Shown in pieces: positions 44,601 to 58,800 of a stretch of DNA of 64,000 nt. This DNA is from Oscarella lobularis (Eukaryota; Porifera; Homoscleromorpha; Homosclerophorida; Oscarellidae). The position numbers and the translations under genes are program-made. The notes beneath the pieces were generated by a model, which made no database searches, was not told where the DNA came from, and was given only the letters and a program-made list of their open reading frames with translations. The first letter of the stretch is position 1; each line of letters opens with the position of its first letter. The stretch lies in assembly GCF_947507565.1 (NCBI RefSeq), contig NC_089194.1, positions 1,674,001 to 1,738,000 of the forward strand. Reading direction: 5' to 3'.

Positions 44601-46053
44601 GCAAAGCCAGTTTCCAACGGCGCGTTTCCGTAACAAATTGCAGAGCTAACCAATATTCCGTGCTCCAAGTAGCCGACGTGAAATTGAACAAACACATCGA
44701 CAATGTAAATAAAATCAACGAGGTAGTCAACGAGCGTAAAGACGTTCGCCCACGGCTTGATGTCCTTTAGAAACCCCCAAAGAACATTAGATAACGTACG
44801 TGAACACACACAAAGACGTACGTCTTTGAAAGCGGTTCGAAATATGATGGTCCAGAAGTTGTACAAGACGGCCATCGTGACAACGCCCTGAATATAAGAA
44901 GGTTCTCACTTACTACACTATTTACAATTTAAATAAACAAGTAAGGATATCCTTTCTGACAATACAAATATTCATTACTCTTACCAGCCATACATAGCAC
45001 ACATCGCCGTCGGGGTCTAAAACAAACCCTTTATCTTCCAAGTTGGAAGTCTAGCAGAGACACTGACGTCAATGAGAACTACCGTCAATAAAAAGGTCAC
45101 TTACGTCCTTGTCCCACGGCTCTTCCTCGTCGTCCAAGTCAGGTAGTTCAAAGTCTTCGGCCACGTCCAGTTCCTCTTCGATCGAACTGATGCTAGCCGT
45201 GCTCAGCTTTCCGCCCACACGACCGCTCCGTTCGTGTCCACTAGAAATTATTGATCGTATAGCTTCATATGAGAGATCATTGTCGTGGGACAGTCGTACC
45301 GCAGAAGATTGAACGCGTCGCGACTTGCTTCGTCTTCTTGGCTTGCATCCGCCCACATTCTACAAGTAACTTCCTGGTAATGTACTCGGAATGTGTAAGG
45401 GAAATTCTTACAGGGTGTTGGCCAAAATAGTTATTGAATCCTGCATGGTGGATAAAAAGTTCATTGGCGCTCTCACGCTGGGGTATGTACGCTTTATGGT
45501 GTTCTGAGAATTACCTGCCGCTTTAATTCGTTCGTTGAGCTCCGCCTTTCGTGCGCACATGTGCACGCGCACAATTATAAAATAATTAGTCAGTCAGTCA
45601 GGAGGGTCAAACGGAAGTGGAACTTCATTTTAAAAATTCGCCACATGGCTACAAACTTGTTTTAATTCATCAGCGCACCCTTCCATAGTCAAATATTCAA
45701 ACCTAATTTGTCTTGTTTATGCACCCCACAAAAATTGCTTTATAGATTATGAAACATTGAAATTTGTACTATATGGAGCTCGGTAAACGGAGCCAAACAT
45801 GGTCGAGGTTCGCGAAGTATAAGGCATTGCCTGGCAAGGCAATCAACCAATTTGCATTTTATTATTGGAGGGCCCGAGCTCACTCGTTCAAACTACCAAA
45901 TCAGGCTCGCACCTGAATGCCTCCCCCGCAATTCCACTTCCATTACTAATTAAACTCAGGTGCAGCTCACCTTACGAGCTTCGGCTTTTCCGGAAGCTCG
46001 CCTGACGATGACGGCGGCGGCGGAGGCGACGAATGAGGCGTCTCATCCGACAT
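41621..46053 (-). CDS. Cyclic-nucleotide-gated cation channel (CNGA-like)
   Basis: This is a six-helix cation channel opened by cGMP or cAMP. In order: cytosolic N-terminus rich in Ser/Asp ([20 protein letters not shown]), S1-S2 ([20 protein letters not shown]), S3-S5, pore helix and filter ([17 protein letters not shown], with the conserved Glu of IGET), S6 ([20 protein letters not shown]), C-linker ([20 protein letters not shown]), and the nucleotide-binding domain ([31 protein letters not shown], with the Arg-Thr pair that contacts cyclic nucleotide). A C-terminal coiled coil ([19 protein letters not shown]) resembles the CLZ zipper of CNGA subunits. The tail ends DSDFIMSD at TAG 41621-41623. 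Two starts are possible. ATG 46051-46053 ([19 protein letters not shown]) splices in phase 0 to the [10 protein letters not shown] exon; ATG 45558-45560 is internal. Confidence 0.93.
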
Positions 46054-46873
46054 GATGATGATGATGATGGATGACAAACGGACCCGGAAACGCCCCTAAG
46101 GCTGTCTTTTTTCTCGTGAGCGTCCGTCACGCGGAGACACCGCAACGATTTATTGGAAGTGCAAAGGGGTGACGGGAAGGGTCTAATCAAGTCCCTGAAT
46201 AAATGCGACTAGGATATGCGTTTGCCATAACATTGTAGGCTTTCCCTCTCACGGACGCTCTACGTGTGGGGTTACCTGGTGCGTTGAGCGCGGAGAGAGC
46301 GAGTTTACGCGCGCAGAGATCGACGTGGGCAGCGTGGTCGCGTGTGAAACGACACTGGAGGAATGAAGTTGCGCGCGGCTCCTGAGAACGGTGCGCAACG
46401 CGAGACGATCGACCGCAGAGCGATTACGTTTCTGCGCATCTCTGCATGGCATTACCAGATGGTCGCAGTCTAAACAAATCGATTTCGACGCGGGAAAAAT
46501 CGGGAGGGAGGACAGGATCCAGCGCCGTGGGGAAAATGAATATTGACGAGGAAAAGGGAATGCGGTTATTTCGTATGACAGATAGGGAGAAGTCTTTTGC
46601 CCTCCCCCACAAAATTAAATACCTAATCGGATAAATTCATATGGACGTCAAATTTCTCTAAAATATCCTCTTATTCCTGTGATCTCACTACATCCCCTTT
46701 TGCAGTGTGTTGTACGGAGATAAAAACGTGAATACCAAGCCAACTACTACGGGTACCTAATCCCTCCCCGCGTCCACTGAATCAGAAAAACAAAAGAAAA
46801 AATTCCATAGTCGCCTGACCGTTTTCCCTACTAAATCTACAATAACGAACTCAGTCTACACGGTGCAGCCCTA
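46054..46873. other. Intergenic: CNG 5' flank and dystrophin 3' flank
   Basis: A (CAT)n run immediately precedes the proposed CNG start. I looked for a dystrophin ZZ finger (CxxC pairs) on the minus strand and found none. Open frames here are short and unremarkable. Confidence 0.5.
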
Positions 46874-49800
46874 CTAACTCATTTTGCACGTTTGAGAACC
46901 GCCATAATCGTTACCGGCGGCGTTACCGCCGCCGCTCACGCGCTTTTTCTTTTCCTCGACCTCGTCGCCCGCAATCAACTTCTGCACGTAGGGAAGCCAC
47001 TTGAGAATGCTCGGTTCGCTACGCATCCACTCCAAAAACGCGGACAACCCTATCAGCTTCTTAGTCCTGGCCTGAAAATGTGCAATTAGGGAGGGAGTGT
47101 GCAAAGGGCGGGTTTGGGGTTTGGATAATCGATGACGTACTACCGTATAAATTAAAAATTACTAATTATATTTGAATACCTTTTTGAAGCAACGCTCCAC
47201 GGCCAATTCGACTTTGGGACCGATTGTTGGAAAGGCTGTTTCTTCGTCTACCGACTTGCATAGCTGCAAGAGAATTCGTTAAATAATTATTAGCTAATTA
47301 GGGTTTCCTCTTCTTACGAGATTAGCGTCTTGCGTGAAAGCGGCGATCCTCTGACGATCGGCGTATCCAAAAGCGTCCGAAACCAAATTAAAAATATCTA
47401 TGAAACACGTATCGTTGTCTACGTAGGTAGGGGGGAGGGAGAAAGAAGTTGCGTACATCGATACTTGTCCTCCACGTGACTCTGGCACAAAATCGTCATG
47501 CAAATTTTAAAAGAGAGAACGGATATTCGACCGGAACGGGACCTGCGGTGTGTGAACGTATATTGGACGACGCGATTACGTTATTTTTCATCTTACGCGT
47601 CGTAGGATTTTAAAAGCCAGGTGAGAAGCATGTCGGTGCACTTGTGAACGTCGATCTTCGCCCGCGTTTTGTCGCTCACATTTTGATAGATGACGGATAG
47701 AACGTTTCCGAGTTCTAGACATCCAATCGTCGCCTTATTCTGCTCGCTGAGACCGTACTTTTCAGCCGATTCGATCAACGTGGGCAAATCGACGAAATTC
47801 ACTGCGCGCAATAAAAAACCCAATCTAGATTTTTTTAAATGATTAATTATCTTCTTACGGCAACATTTATTCACGACGCTTCGCAATTTCATCGCCGTCC
47901 GATAGCCCGGGTGCTTGTTCCTCGAATCGAACTTGGAAAAGACTTCGCTCAATTCGGGATGATCCCACTGAGTCACGTCCATCGCAGCACTAAAAAAACA
48001 AAGCCTTATTATTTTTACTTCTACCTTAGATATGGACGTTACTTGACAAAGTACGGGACCCCAGCAGATGTTTCAACTCGAATCCAACCGGATGGAAGTT
48101 CTAGAAGACAATCAATATTAAATTTAAAAGGGATAATGATTTATCCTATACCTGGTATAGGAAATGATCGTTGAGTTTCGAAGTTGGCTAGTTGTCTTTT
48201 TATGACTTTTCCGCGATTCGTTGCCCGACCCACGTCGTGAGCGAGACGACGTTTGAGAGACGTCATTTCGTCGGTCGTCTTTTCGGGAATTTCTAAACCT
48301 TTTTTCTGCTGCTTAGCAACGGAAAGTTCGAGATCGCTCATCAGGGACTTCAATTTTTCCACGTCCGGGTTTATTATCTTAGACAAAAAATTTTAACGAA
48401 GACTTTTTTCGAGGAGACGGAATTACCTCTTCCATTTCTTGATCTTGTCGTTTCAACGATGCAAGATCATTAGAGACGGGATCTTGACTCTTGAGTCGCA
48501 CTTCAAAGGAATCCATGCAAGCCTTCAACTCGACACAAGTATCCTAAAAATTAATCCACGATAAATTAAATTAAAATAGATTTTTTATTTATTTAATCTC
48601 GGACCTGCCAGTTTTGCAACTCGTTTATCGCCTCGTCTAACTGCTTCTCGTATTGATTCGATTTCTCGTGTATCTCCTCCCAATTTCGTCCCATTTCGCC
48701 GTGAACGCGTCGAATCGATTCAACGACCGACCTATCGTCGTCCGCTCCGCCTTTATCCTCGTCCAAAACTCGTTTCCCGTCGGAAAGAAAGCGCTCCACC
48801 TCCGCTTCCCTAGCCGCAAGCCGAGGCTTAAATCCCTTGAAAAAAAAAAACCCAAGTAATCATGATATATATAAAAAAATTAAAAATTAATTCTGTACCG
48901 CTGTTTCTCCCACGTGAAGTTCTCGTTGAATTTTCACCGTATCTACGTCCCCCGCTATCGGATGAGCCAATATGTAATCCATTCTCTTCGCCATCTCCGA
49001 CAGCCAACTCATCAACGACGCCATCTCGCGCAAAAGCCGCTGTCTCTTGATGCGAGGATCGCCCAGTTCGCCTCGACGCGACTCGATCGTCATCTTAACG
49101 TCGTCCCACGCTTTTTGCATGGAGATCATGCGCGAGTCGAGCGAACTCGTGTCGACAAGGGAGTGACTCAGTTCGGTCAGACTCTCCCCGGCGGCGAGGA
49201 TTCCAACGAGGGCTTGCTGCTGAGATTCTAATTCCGATTGAAGTTGAACGAGCTAAACGAAATTTAGACGAGTACTAATTCGATTTTTAATTGTCTACTT
49301 TTTTTCTTTCTTCTTCTTGGACGTTGGGATCTTCGTCAAGAGTGAGAGGCGGGTCGATTTCGTCTACTTTCATTCGAATGCCGTTGAGCCACGTGTGAAG
49401 ACGAAAGACGCCGTCTAGATACTGTTCCCATTGAATGCGAAGATCGGATAACTCCGTGGGCCTCTTAGCCAAACTAAAACCGAAATAAAATCGTTAATTC
49501 CCACGCAGAAAGTCTCCCACTTCTCTTTTATTTCTCCCCAGTGGATTTCCGCTCCTTCCATCCAATCCTTCAACGGCTGAGTGTTCTCCGCGCGATAATC
49601 GACCGCGAGCCTTTTCCCAGTCCCCATAACGCCCTCGAACGCCTTTTGATTCGTTTCCAAATCTTCAGCCAAAGCCTAGAACAGAACAGAGTCTCCCACA
49701 ACGACAATATTTAAATTCTCTCGCACTTCAATCGCTTCTTTTTCCTTGTCCACCGCTTTGAGAGGTTCGACGCTGCTCTCTCGAACGCGAGGCTTTAGGC

Positions 49801-52800
49801 GCTCTTCGAACGTTTCGAGACGACGCGTCCAGCCGTGTTTCTCCCTCGCGAAATTCTCCCACGTGGGTCGCAGTGAACGAAGCGACGATCTGCGATCGGC
49901 GAGCAACGAGGGAAAACTCTCCCAGGACGTTTTCAACTGATTCAACCTTCAGAAAAACGTGAAATTTCGTTAAAGAGTGATCTCGTTTTGAGAATTTACT
50001 TTGAACGTATTGATGAAGCTTCGTCTGACGTTTCGCCGAAAACGTCGAGAAGCTTTGCTCCGCTATTCGCGAGATGTTCGTAGACTTTGACCTTGCCTTG
50101 AAGCTCTCTTTCGATTTTCTACCAAAGCAAAAAAAATCATCAGTGTAAAACTAAATGTGCGATCGTTGTTGCGCATCATTTTTTTTTTCTGAGGAACCCT
50201 CTCCCCCCATATATACAAAAATTTGCGGCGGAACGCTGATTATCCTAGATGGTATTTCCTCTATTATACATACCTGAGTTTCCTCCAGTTTTCGATCCAC
50301 TTCGGCGACTTCACCGACGATTAAAGAACGCGAGAGACTGCTTCTCGCTTTAACCGCCCACTCTAGGAAATCATCAACGGCTAGACAATAATGCACGGGC
50401 GTCTCGACCGCCGGCAAAGAGCGCGGATCCTCGAAAACAGAGCCAAGAACAGTAGCTACGTCAAGAGCCTAGAAAAATCGTCAATAGACACTACATAGGA
50501 ACGATAGACGTACGTGGCTTACTGCGACTGGGAAGACGGGTTTCTTAGATGATGGATCCGATAAGGATGCCGTGTCCAAAGCGCGTTTGACGCGCTTCCA
50601 CGTCGTTTCGATTTCAGCGAGTTCTCCGCCGCAGCCTTTGAGTTGTTCGGCTAGAGCGAGAAGTTCGTGTTTGTGCGAGCGTTCCACGTCGAATTGGAGT
50701 TCAAGATCCTTGATTATATCGTTAGATTTTTTGGAATTTTTGTTTTTCTGTTACCTTGAGGGTATTTGGGGAGATTTGGCCTTGGGCTGCCGTTTCAATT
50801 TCCGCCAATCGTGACGTCAAATTCGTATGGATTCGATCGAATTTCGCTTTCAAAACGTCCGATTTTGGACGATTGATTATGACGTCAAAATATGCCAATT
50901 TTCGAAGGAGGATAAGCTCGAGTTGATACCAACGATTCTCAAGGGAAAGCCATCTAATAACACGAACTAATATTAGAGAAAAAGTACGGAATTTCGACAG
51001 CGTACGTCTGTTTGACGGAAACAACTTGAGTCGATCCTTCGTGCCCCTTCAAGAGAAGTCGATTCGAAGTCTCTTTCGCCGCGTAAAGATCCGTTTTCTT
51101 CCCATCAAATTGAACCTTGAGTTCCTAGAAAAAATTCAAGGGGTCGTCCAAATTAAATGAGTTTGATTGATAGTCGCACTTCTAGTTCCCTGAGCTTTTC
51201 TGTTGCTTCAGCCGAAGCGATATCCTTTGTCGCAGTACTAGCCTTCACTTCGAGCATGTCAAGCCACGCGGTCAACGAAGCGGCGCTCTCCTGGAAGGCG
51301 GACACAGCAGCGGGCGAAATCCCAGACCCAGGCCTCGAAGATAACTAAAAAACAACGCTAATAAACTAACTATCATTCCACGTGCGAAAGGAATGAATGA
51401 CAATGCCAGTGAGGGCGTTTAAACGTCAATCTGTCAATCTCTGTCAATGCCAATCAATGTCACTGTAGGCCTAAACGTCAATCTTTCAATCTGTCAATGT
51501 CAACGTCAATGCTTTTATATTGCGCGAGCAAAGAGGTGATATCAGCGATGCGTCTGCTCTACTTACCGCTCTGGAAAGATGATCTATTCGTGAACTGACG
51601 CTCAGCACCCGTTGCTTCAGTTTTCTATCCGTCGTCCGTTCCTTGCCTCCTCCTCGAGCGCAAATCCTATTCGCTCCGATTCTCGCTGCTTCGAAATTCC
51701 CCTGCCTCTGCTTCAAATTCGTTCGAAGCTCCTCAATGACTTCGTCATTATGTTCGCTTCGCTCCAGCGTTCCCATGGCGTCAGATATCCAACTCTCGAC
51801 CGTTTTGAGGTGAGAGTGAACGGTGACGACCGCCTGGTGCATGGAGGCGAGATCGCGCTGACGATCCTCCACGTTGCGAAGGACCGTTTCGAAGCGACGA
51901 CGCAATTGGCTCACAGAACCGTCCGGCTGCAAATAATATGACGTCAAAAAATCGTACGGAGTTGCTACGCTCACGTGGGTAAATTCTGGGCTTCCGGAGA
52001 GGTCTCCGCTTCCGGAAACGGAGACGAGTTCGTCTAGAGTCGGTCGACATTTTCTGAGCTTAGCTGAGTGACTCTAGAAGGAGAAAAATAGTAAAATGAA
52101 TATTTTTGGCTGGTTGTCTTGCTTTGAATCGCTCCAATTGTTGACTGACAGCCTCTAGGTCGGACGAACAAGGCTGAGGACTCGCCAATTCTTTCTCGAC
52201 GACCGCTAGAACGGCTTCAATATCTTCAACACCCTAGAGAAGAAATATCACATGATTTAATGACCGTGGACTCGCCCACTGACCCCCGTTTTCGTTGGGG
52301 AACCGTCCTACAAGAAAAGACATCGAAAATCAATACTTTTCATGAAGCAATTCTTACGAAATAATCTCCAGGGCCTGGGAAAGGTTTCGCGTGCAAGGGA
52401 CTCGGCGATCGGAATCCCTGTTCGGTTACCATGAGAACCGACGTCAAAGGCGACGAAATCATCATCGATTCCGAAACAACGAATACCTACAAAAGCAGCG
52501 ACGTCAAAAAGTCAAAATTCGACATATAACCAAGGGTTACGTCGGTGGGATTTTTCTCCAGACGTTCGAGCAAGTCTTTGAGATCGTTCCAGCACGTCAA
52601 AAACAATTCAAGTCCTTTTAGAAGAGCCGTGGCAGCTGGACTACCCGTGGGCGAATTTTCCACGTATTCTTTTCCTTTCGCTACGATTTTCGTAACGGTT
52701 GCCTCACACGTTGAAGAGCGATCAAGCAAAGCCTTATTAATCATAAAGAAAAAATCAATAATCGAGTAAATTATTCAATGTTCTTACGTTCCAATCGCTG

Positions 52801-55800
52801 CTATCGTCGAAAGACCTGATATCCTGCTCGAGACTCATCATACTCTTCTGTAAACTCTTTAGTTCCGTGTGGAAGTCTTCTAGATCCTAGAAAAAGAGTT
52901 CTGCGCACCTCTCGTTCACTCTACGCGCGAATTGCACCGCTATCGCCTTCTGGACGTTCTCCTCTCGCGTTGCCATGACGCGTTTCATCGATTCCCATCG
53001 ATTATTGACTCCCTCCAACTGGGGTCTCTGATACTCGTTCGCCGTACGATTCACCTCGGCCAGATCGCTTTCGCGCGCCGAGACTTGCCGCTGCAAATTC
53101 TACAGAAACAAAAAAGTCGTGCATCACGACGTGGCAAGGGATTCCTATCCCTATCACCATCAAATTCGCCATCTGTATCTGCAACGCGGCCATTTCGCAA
53201 CCCTCGTGAACCGACGCTTCGTCCAGCTTCTCCGCATTGGCGAGCAAGACGAGCACGCCGCTCATTCGCGCTCTCCACGCCTGTCCGCGTTCCTGGTGTC
53301 CTTTCAAGCGACGCTGCTTACCCTCTACCTCCTCCTTTAGCGCGTTATACGACTCGTTCAGCGATTCCAACGTCGAATGGGCGCTCGATCGACGAAAATC
53401 CGGCCATTCCGCCGACAAAAACGTCGACGTATCGTTCAGATTACGCAGCTCTTCGTCGTGTATAGCCAAGTCGTCTTGCAGAGCCTTAAAGAGACCGAAT
53501 CGTTTGAATATCTACGTTTACGTTGGCTTGGTTACTCGGAGAACGGTGAGAGTTTCTTCGACGAGAACGCGATCGTCCATTGGCGGATCGTTGTCGTCGA
53601 GACGACTCTGGGCTTCGCGTTGCCACGCGGAAAACCCCGCGAGTGCCGTCAAAAATTCCTTAATAGTTCATCTCGAATTTTTAATGAAAAAAATTTCCCT
53701 ATTACCGATTTTTCCGTCATTTTGTTCTCGAGTTCGCGAACTTTTTCTTCGACCGCCGACCAGCTGTTGTTTAATCGCAACATTTTGACGCGCAACGACG
53801 CCGAAGACGGCGTATTTCCCGACGTTTCGATCAGCTCGTCGGCCAAACGATTCACCTGATCATGAACGCGATTCTGATCCTCGAATTCGCGACAGCACGC
53901 GTCCAATTCCGTCTGAAATTCGCGACCTAATTTCATCTTATCCAATTTCTTCTCCGTCGCCGATAGGAAGTCCGTAAGGTCTTCGACTTGGACGTAGAAG
54001 TCGCGAACGCGTTCGAGCGCGTCGGAGGATTCCTTGACGCGTTTTGAGGCCAAGCCGCACGCCGCTTCCCATCGATCGTTAATCTGAGAACAGTATATTG
54101 ATGAATTATTGATTTTTGAATTGATTTTTTAACTTGTTCGACGTCTCGTTCGATTGCAGCTAAATTTTCGCCGCCAGTTCCCGACAATTCTTTAATCGCT
54201 TGCTCTCCTAAGTCGTTCAGGTGATCCATATCGGGATGGCGAGACGCGACGCCCTTTTGAATCGCCTAGAGGAGAAATGAGTGTACTGTTACCCCTTGGC
54301 GTTCTTCCTTACGTTCCATTTTTCGCACTGCTCGTGTAGAACGTCCACGTCGGCGTTTATATCCACCGGCTTTCGTAGCTGCTCCTCCTGGGGACCGAGC
54401 CACGAGAAAACGACGAGACACGCGTGAGCGAAGGCGTTCTGCGACGAACTCGCCGCCGCGCTGCTTGTCAATTTCATCAGGGTCATTTGCAATTGAGATT
54501 CCTTCATGCGAACCTAGAGGAAATAAGAGAAATAAAATTAATATTGATTGACGCTCTAATTGACACTGACAGATCGACAGATTGACGTTTGATTGACACA
54601 AACGGATCTATTTATTACTTGCCTTTGATTCGCCGCTTTCCCAGTGTCGCTTCAACGTCGCCACGTCTCTCGCCAGACTCACAGACTCCGCAGAGCGGCT
54701 CAAAAAATCGTCGCAGCTCTCATGCAACGCCTTATACTCGGCTCGCTTCATTTCCATTTCCTCCGCGATAACCTTTGCGAAATTTCGCGTAGAAAAAGAA
54801 GCGAATGTTCTACGCGCTTTACCGAATGCGCTTCGATTTGAGACTTGAGTCGCGCGACGTCCGATTCTTCGACTTTTTCCATGAGAGCTTGGTCGACTTT
54901 GAGAATCCAGAACTGCATGTCTTGCATCTGCGTGCACAGATCTCGCAGCTGTTGCATGGCCAATTCCAAGGCTTTCTGATGAGCCGAAACCTTGTGGGGA
55001 AAAAGATCAAACCTGTTAAGGACTTTGAGTCGATTTTTTACCCGTTCCCCTGCTTCTCTATATCGAGCTTTGATTTCGTGCAACGTTTCTTGAAGATCGG
55101 ATCCGCCTTCTCCTCCGGAATCGTCGTCATCGTCGCCGGAATCGGAGGAATTGTCGTCATCGTCGTCGTCACTCGAATCCCCGTCTCCTCGTCGTCTCCG
55201 ATAGATCCCAGTCGCTTTCAAAAGCGGTCGCGCCAGCTGGAGAATCGATTGCAACGAGTCGCGATGCAGCAAGACATCAGCGTGAAGTTTCTAAGGGGAG
55301 AAAATACATTTTATTCGCGAATTTAAATCGTTGGTAATTTTAAAACTCGGCCAAGACCATTTAAAAATCGTCTGTTACACTCTCTTACCTGATGTTTTTC
55401 CAGCTGATCTGCGAGCGCTTCGAGATCAGCCGCCGGCTTTTCCTGATCCTCCAAAATGAGATCCATATCGTCGAGCCACGCGACGAAATCCTCGATTTTC
55501 GCTTGAAGCTTTTCCGCGACGCCCGCCGCCTTTTCCAGCGTTCTCCTCTTGATTTCGACCTCGCGATAGACGGTGTGAAACGATTGGCTGACGGACGCGG
55601 AGCTCATGACTATTTCCGTGATGTGTCCCTCTGTTGAATCCGAGAGCTTGTGAGCCGCTGAGCTAATCGAATCAAGGAAGACTTGCTTCAGCTTCAAATC
55701 CCCAAAACATTTCTAAAAAAAATATGTACCAAATTTAAATTTTATTTAGAGTCTTTCATATAGAATAGTTTGTTTTTTTCTTACGTTTAAGTCTTCTAGC

Positions 55801-58800
55801 ATGAGAGATATCGCTGAGCTTCCTTCTCCTATGGCTTGGCTTGGGATTTGAGTGCTTAGCCACTGGTGAACGGTGGCTAGCCAATCGCGGAGTTCCACTA
55901 TAGCGGTGAGAACTTCGCTTGGACTTTCCAACACGAAACCAACAGCCACAACTCCCTTAGAAAAACACATATTTGAAAATCAATAATCCCATTGATTTTT
56001 TCACCTCTTGCCCGGATTGTTGCGTCACGGCAGCGTGAAGAACGCTCTGATGTTCTTCGCATCGCTTCTGCACGTCGTCGCAAAATTCGCTCAAATAATC
56101 GGCCTCCTGTACAAGCACGACGACGTCATCGTCTACGTCACCCAGGCAACTGTCCGCCAACGTATGCGCAGTCTTCAAAACCGATTCGATGCTGAATCGA
56201 CGCATTTTGAGCTCGTCCAATCGCGTCCCGCATTTTTCCAACTCTTCGGACGCCGCCTGTTGATCGCCGGCGGCGAGACGCTCCTGTCTCACGCTCTGCT
56301 GCATTAGAAGCCATTTTTCCACGGTCTGAAGCCAGCACTTGAGCTTAGACACTTCCTGCATGAGCTGATCCTTATTCAAAGCGCTGTACTCGCTCTGACG
56401 AGAACGATCGTCGATTTTGTGCTTTATTGCGTCGTAGCGAGCGCGAATCGAGTCGATTTCCGCCGTAATTTGCGACGGGCTGCCGCACAGGGCGCTAAGC
56501 TTCGCGCCAAGAGTCCCAAGAAGCTCCACGTCGGTCACGCCGCGTTCAAAGTCGCTAACAAAGACCTAAAATTCAAAATAAAAGAAATATGTACACGTAG
56601 GATTACTATAATGTCTTGTACCTTGAATACTTCGGGATTTTTTTCCTCCACTTTCTCCTCCATATCGTCGATCCACGACAAAACGTTGCCTAAGTGAGCG
56701 TGGAACTTCCTAGACGCTTCCATTGCGCTTTCGAGAGCCTTTTCTCGCTTCGAACTCGCTTCCATTAACTCGTGTTCGACTTTTTCCAATTCCACGGCAT
56801 CGTCCGATAAGCCACGATCGCTCAGGTCTCTGCACACCTTTTCGAATTCCTGCAAGCGAGCCTCGTTGTCGTCCTGGAAATCCTGATAGAGAGGGAGCAA
56901 CGTAAGCGTCAAAAAATTAAGAAATAAATTAACAGAGAGTTAATATCGCTAACCCATTCTTCTCTAACGGAAAAACGGACCCAAGGAAATCCTCAACTAA
57001 GATCCTTCTACGTCTAATAGCTAAACTAACTTCCTATGTCGACTAAAAGAGGCTTATTATAAGAGGAGTCTAGAAAGGGATCAAATTAAGATATAAAAAA
57101 AAACAGGGACCCTCAACTAAGATTCCCTTACGTCTAATAGCTAAACTAACTTCCTCTAAAAGAGGCTTATTATAAGAGGAGTCAGTCTCTAAGGCTTTCA
57201 AAGTGGTTACGGTGTTCCCATACCATGTGACTCTCGATCTGCTGCTTCAGAACTTTCATTTCGGCCGAAGGAAGCTCCGTCTCGCTCAAACGCTCCATCT
57301 TCGCCGAAGCCCAAAGCCGGAGACTGCGCACCGCTTCGCGGAACTATTCAAACAATGCCTTCCATAAAAATATTTATTTTGAATTACAAACCTCGCCGCC
57401 GTCCGGCACCTTCGGGGGCGTCGTTTCGTCGAGCGGCGCTTGCTCTCGTTGAACGATTTCGATGATAACGGGCTCGTCTGGTTGGCTGGCGAGAGCGCGG
57501 TAATCCTTCTGAACAGCCTGGACTCTTTCCGTGAAGTAGGCCAATGAGGAGGGGGGTAAGTCCTTGCAAGAGTCGACTAGTTGCGATGGAAGACGTTCCA
57601 TGTCTGGGGATCGCGTAGCCAAGACGACGTCGAGTTCCTAGACACGGGAAATGTAATTGTCTCTTTATAAACGCTTTGGGCGTACTTTCCCGGCGATCTG
57701 CGTCGTTTCTAGCTGTTCTTTGACCTCTTGGCACCACTGCGAAAGGTTGTTAAGCGTCGAATCAAAGCGCTGGACTTTCTCAAGCATCTACAAGTCAAAA
57801 AGGTTCCCAGTTGTAATAGAAAAATATGTGTTCGTCTTCTCACCTCGCTAAATTGCTTGCTTTGACTGGAAAGACGAGCGTACTGCTCGTTCATCTCCTC
57901 CAATTTCTTATTGAATACGTCAGCGACTTCAGGATCGAGATGCGGAATAATAGTGGCTCCTTCTTCGGTCACCTCGCGAATAGAATCCTCATAGCTATTC
58001 AAATCGCTCTCCAACGACTTGAAGGAGAAAAAACATTCAGGAAAAGACCGAAGCAAGCTGCTTAACTCACCTTGCTCTCCTTCAACACAACCTCAACGGA
58101 TTTCTGCGCGTCAATTTGCTCTTTAGTCAAATCGGCGGCCAATTGATCAGCGTCGACGATCCACTCAACAACTTCCAAGATTTGCTGAGCGAAATTCGCC
58201 GCCTGGGACAGCGTCTCGTGTTCCTTGTCAGTGTCCGCCTTCAACGCCTTGTAGTGAGACAATTGCTCGTTCAGCTTCACGTTAAACACTTCCGCCGCAT
58301 CGGGATGATTCCTCTCGTCGCAGAAGGCGAGAAGAGTCGAAGCGAGGAACTCTAGACGATCGACGTGGACTCGTTGGCGCTCTAGACGCATTTGAAGTCG
58401 CTGGGGGAAAAAGAAGAGCAATGTTTAAAATTAAAAATCCTCCCCCCTTGTGTATGAGGTTCTTTTTTCTTACCTCACACTTATCCAACATATCGTCTAC
58501 GCTGCTTGACGTCGCGCTAATGTCTCGGTAGTCCGATTCCGCCACTTCTAATTCGGTCGCTATTTCGCTGCACAATTGGTCGAATTTTCGTAGAAGCGAT
58601 ATTTGATCGTCGCTCATTTCGGCGACGGCACCGGCGACGCCTTCGTTGTCCATTAGCATCGTATCTTCGGCGGCTGACGGGTGAACTTCCACGTTGATGA
58701 TGTCAAAAGTGACCATTCTTCGCTCCTCATCCGCCTAGAAAGACATCCAAGGTCTGGAGCCTCATCTAATCTCTCTTCTCACCCCAGATACGAGAACTCG

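Noticed and set aside
46249-46640. Possible ZZ zinc-finger exon 3' of dystrophin
   Set aside because: No frame shows paired CxxC motifs; the open frames are Arg/Ser-rich shadows.
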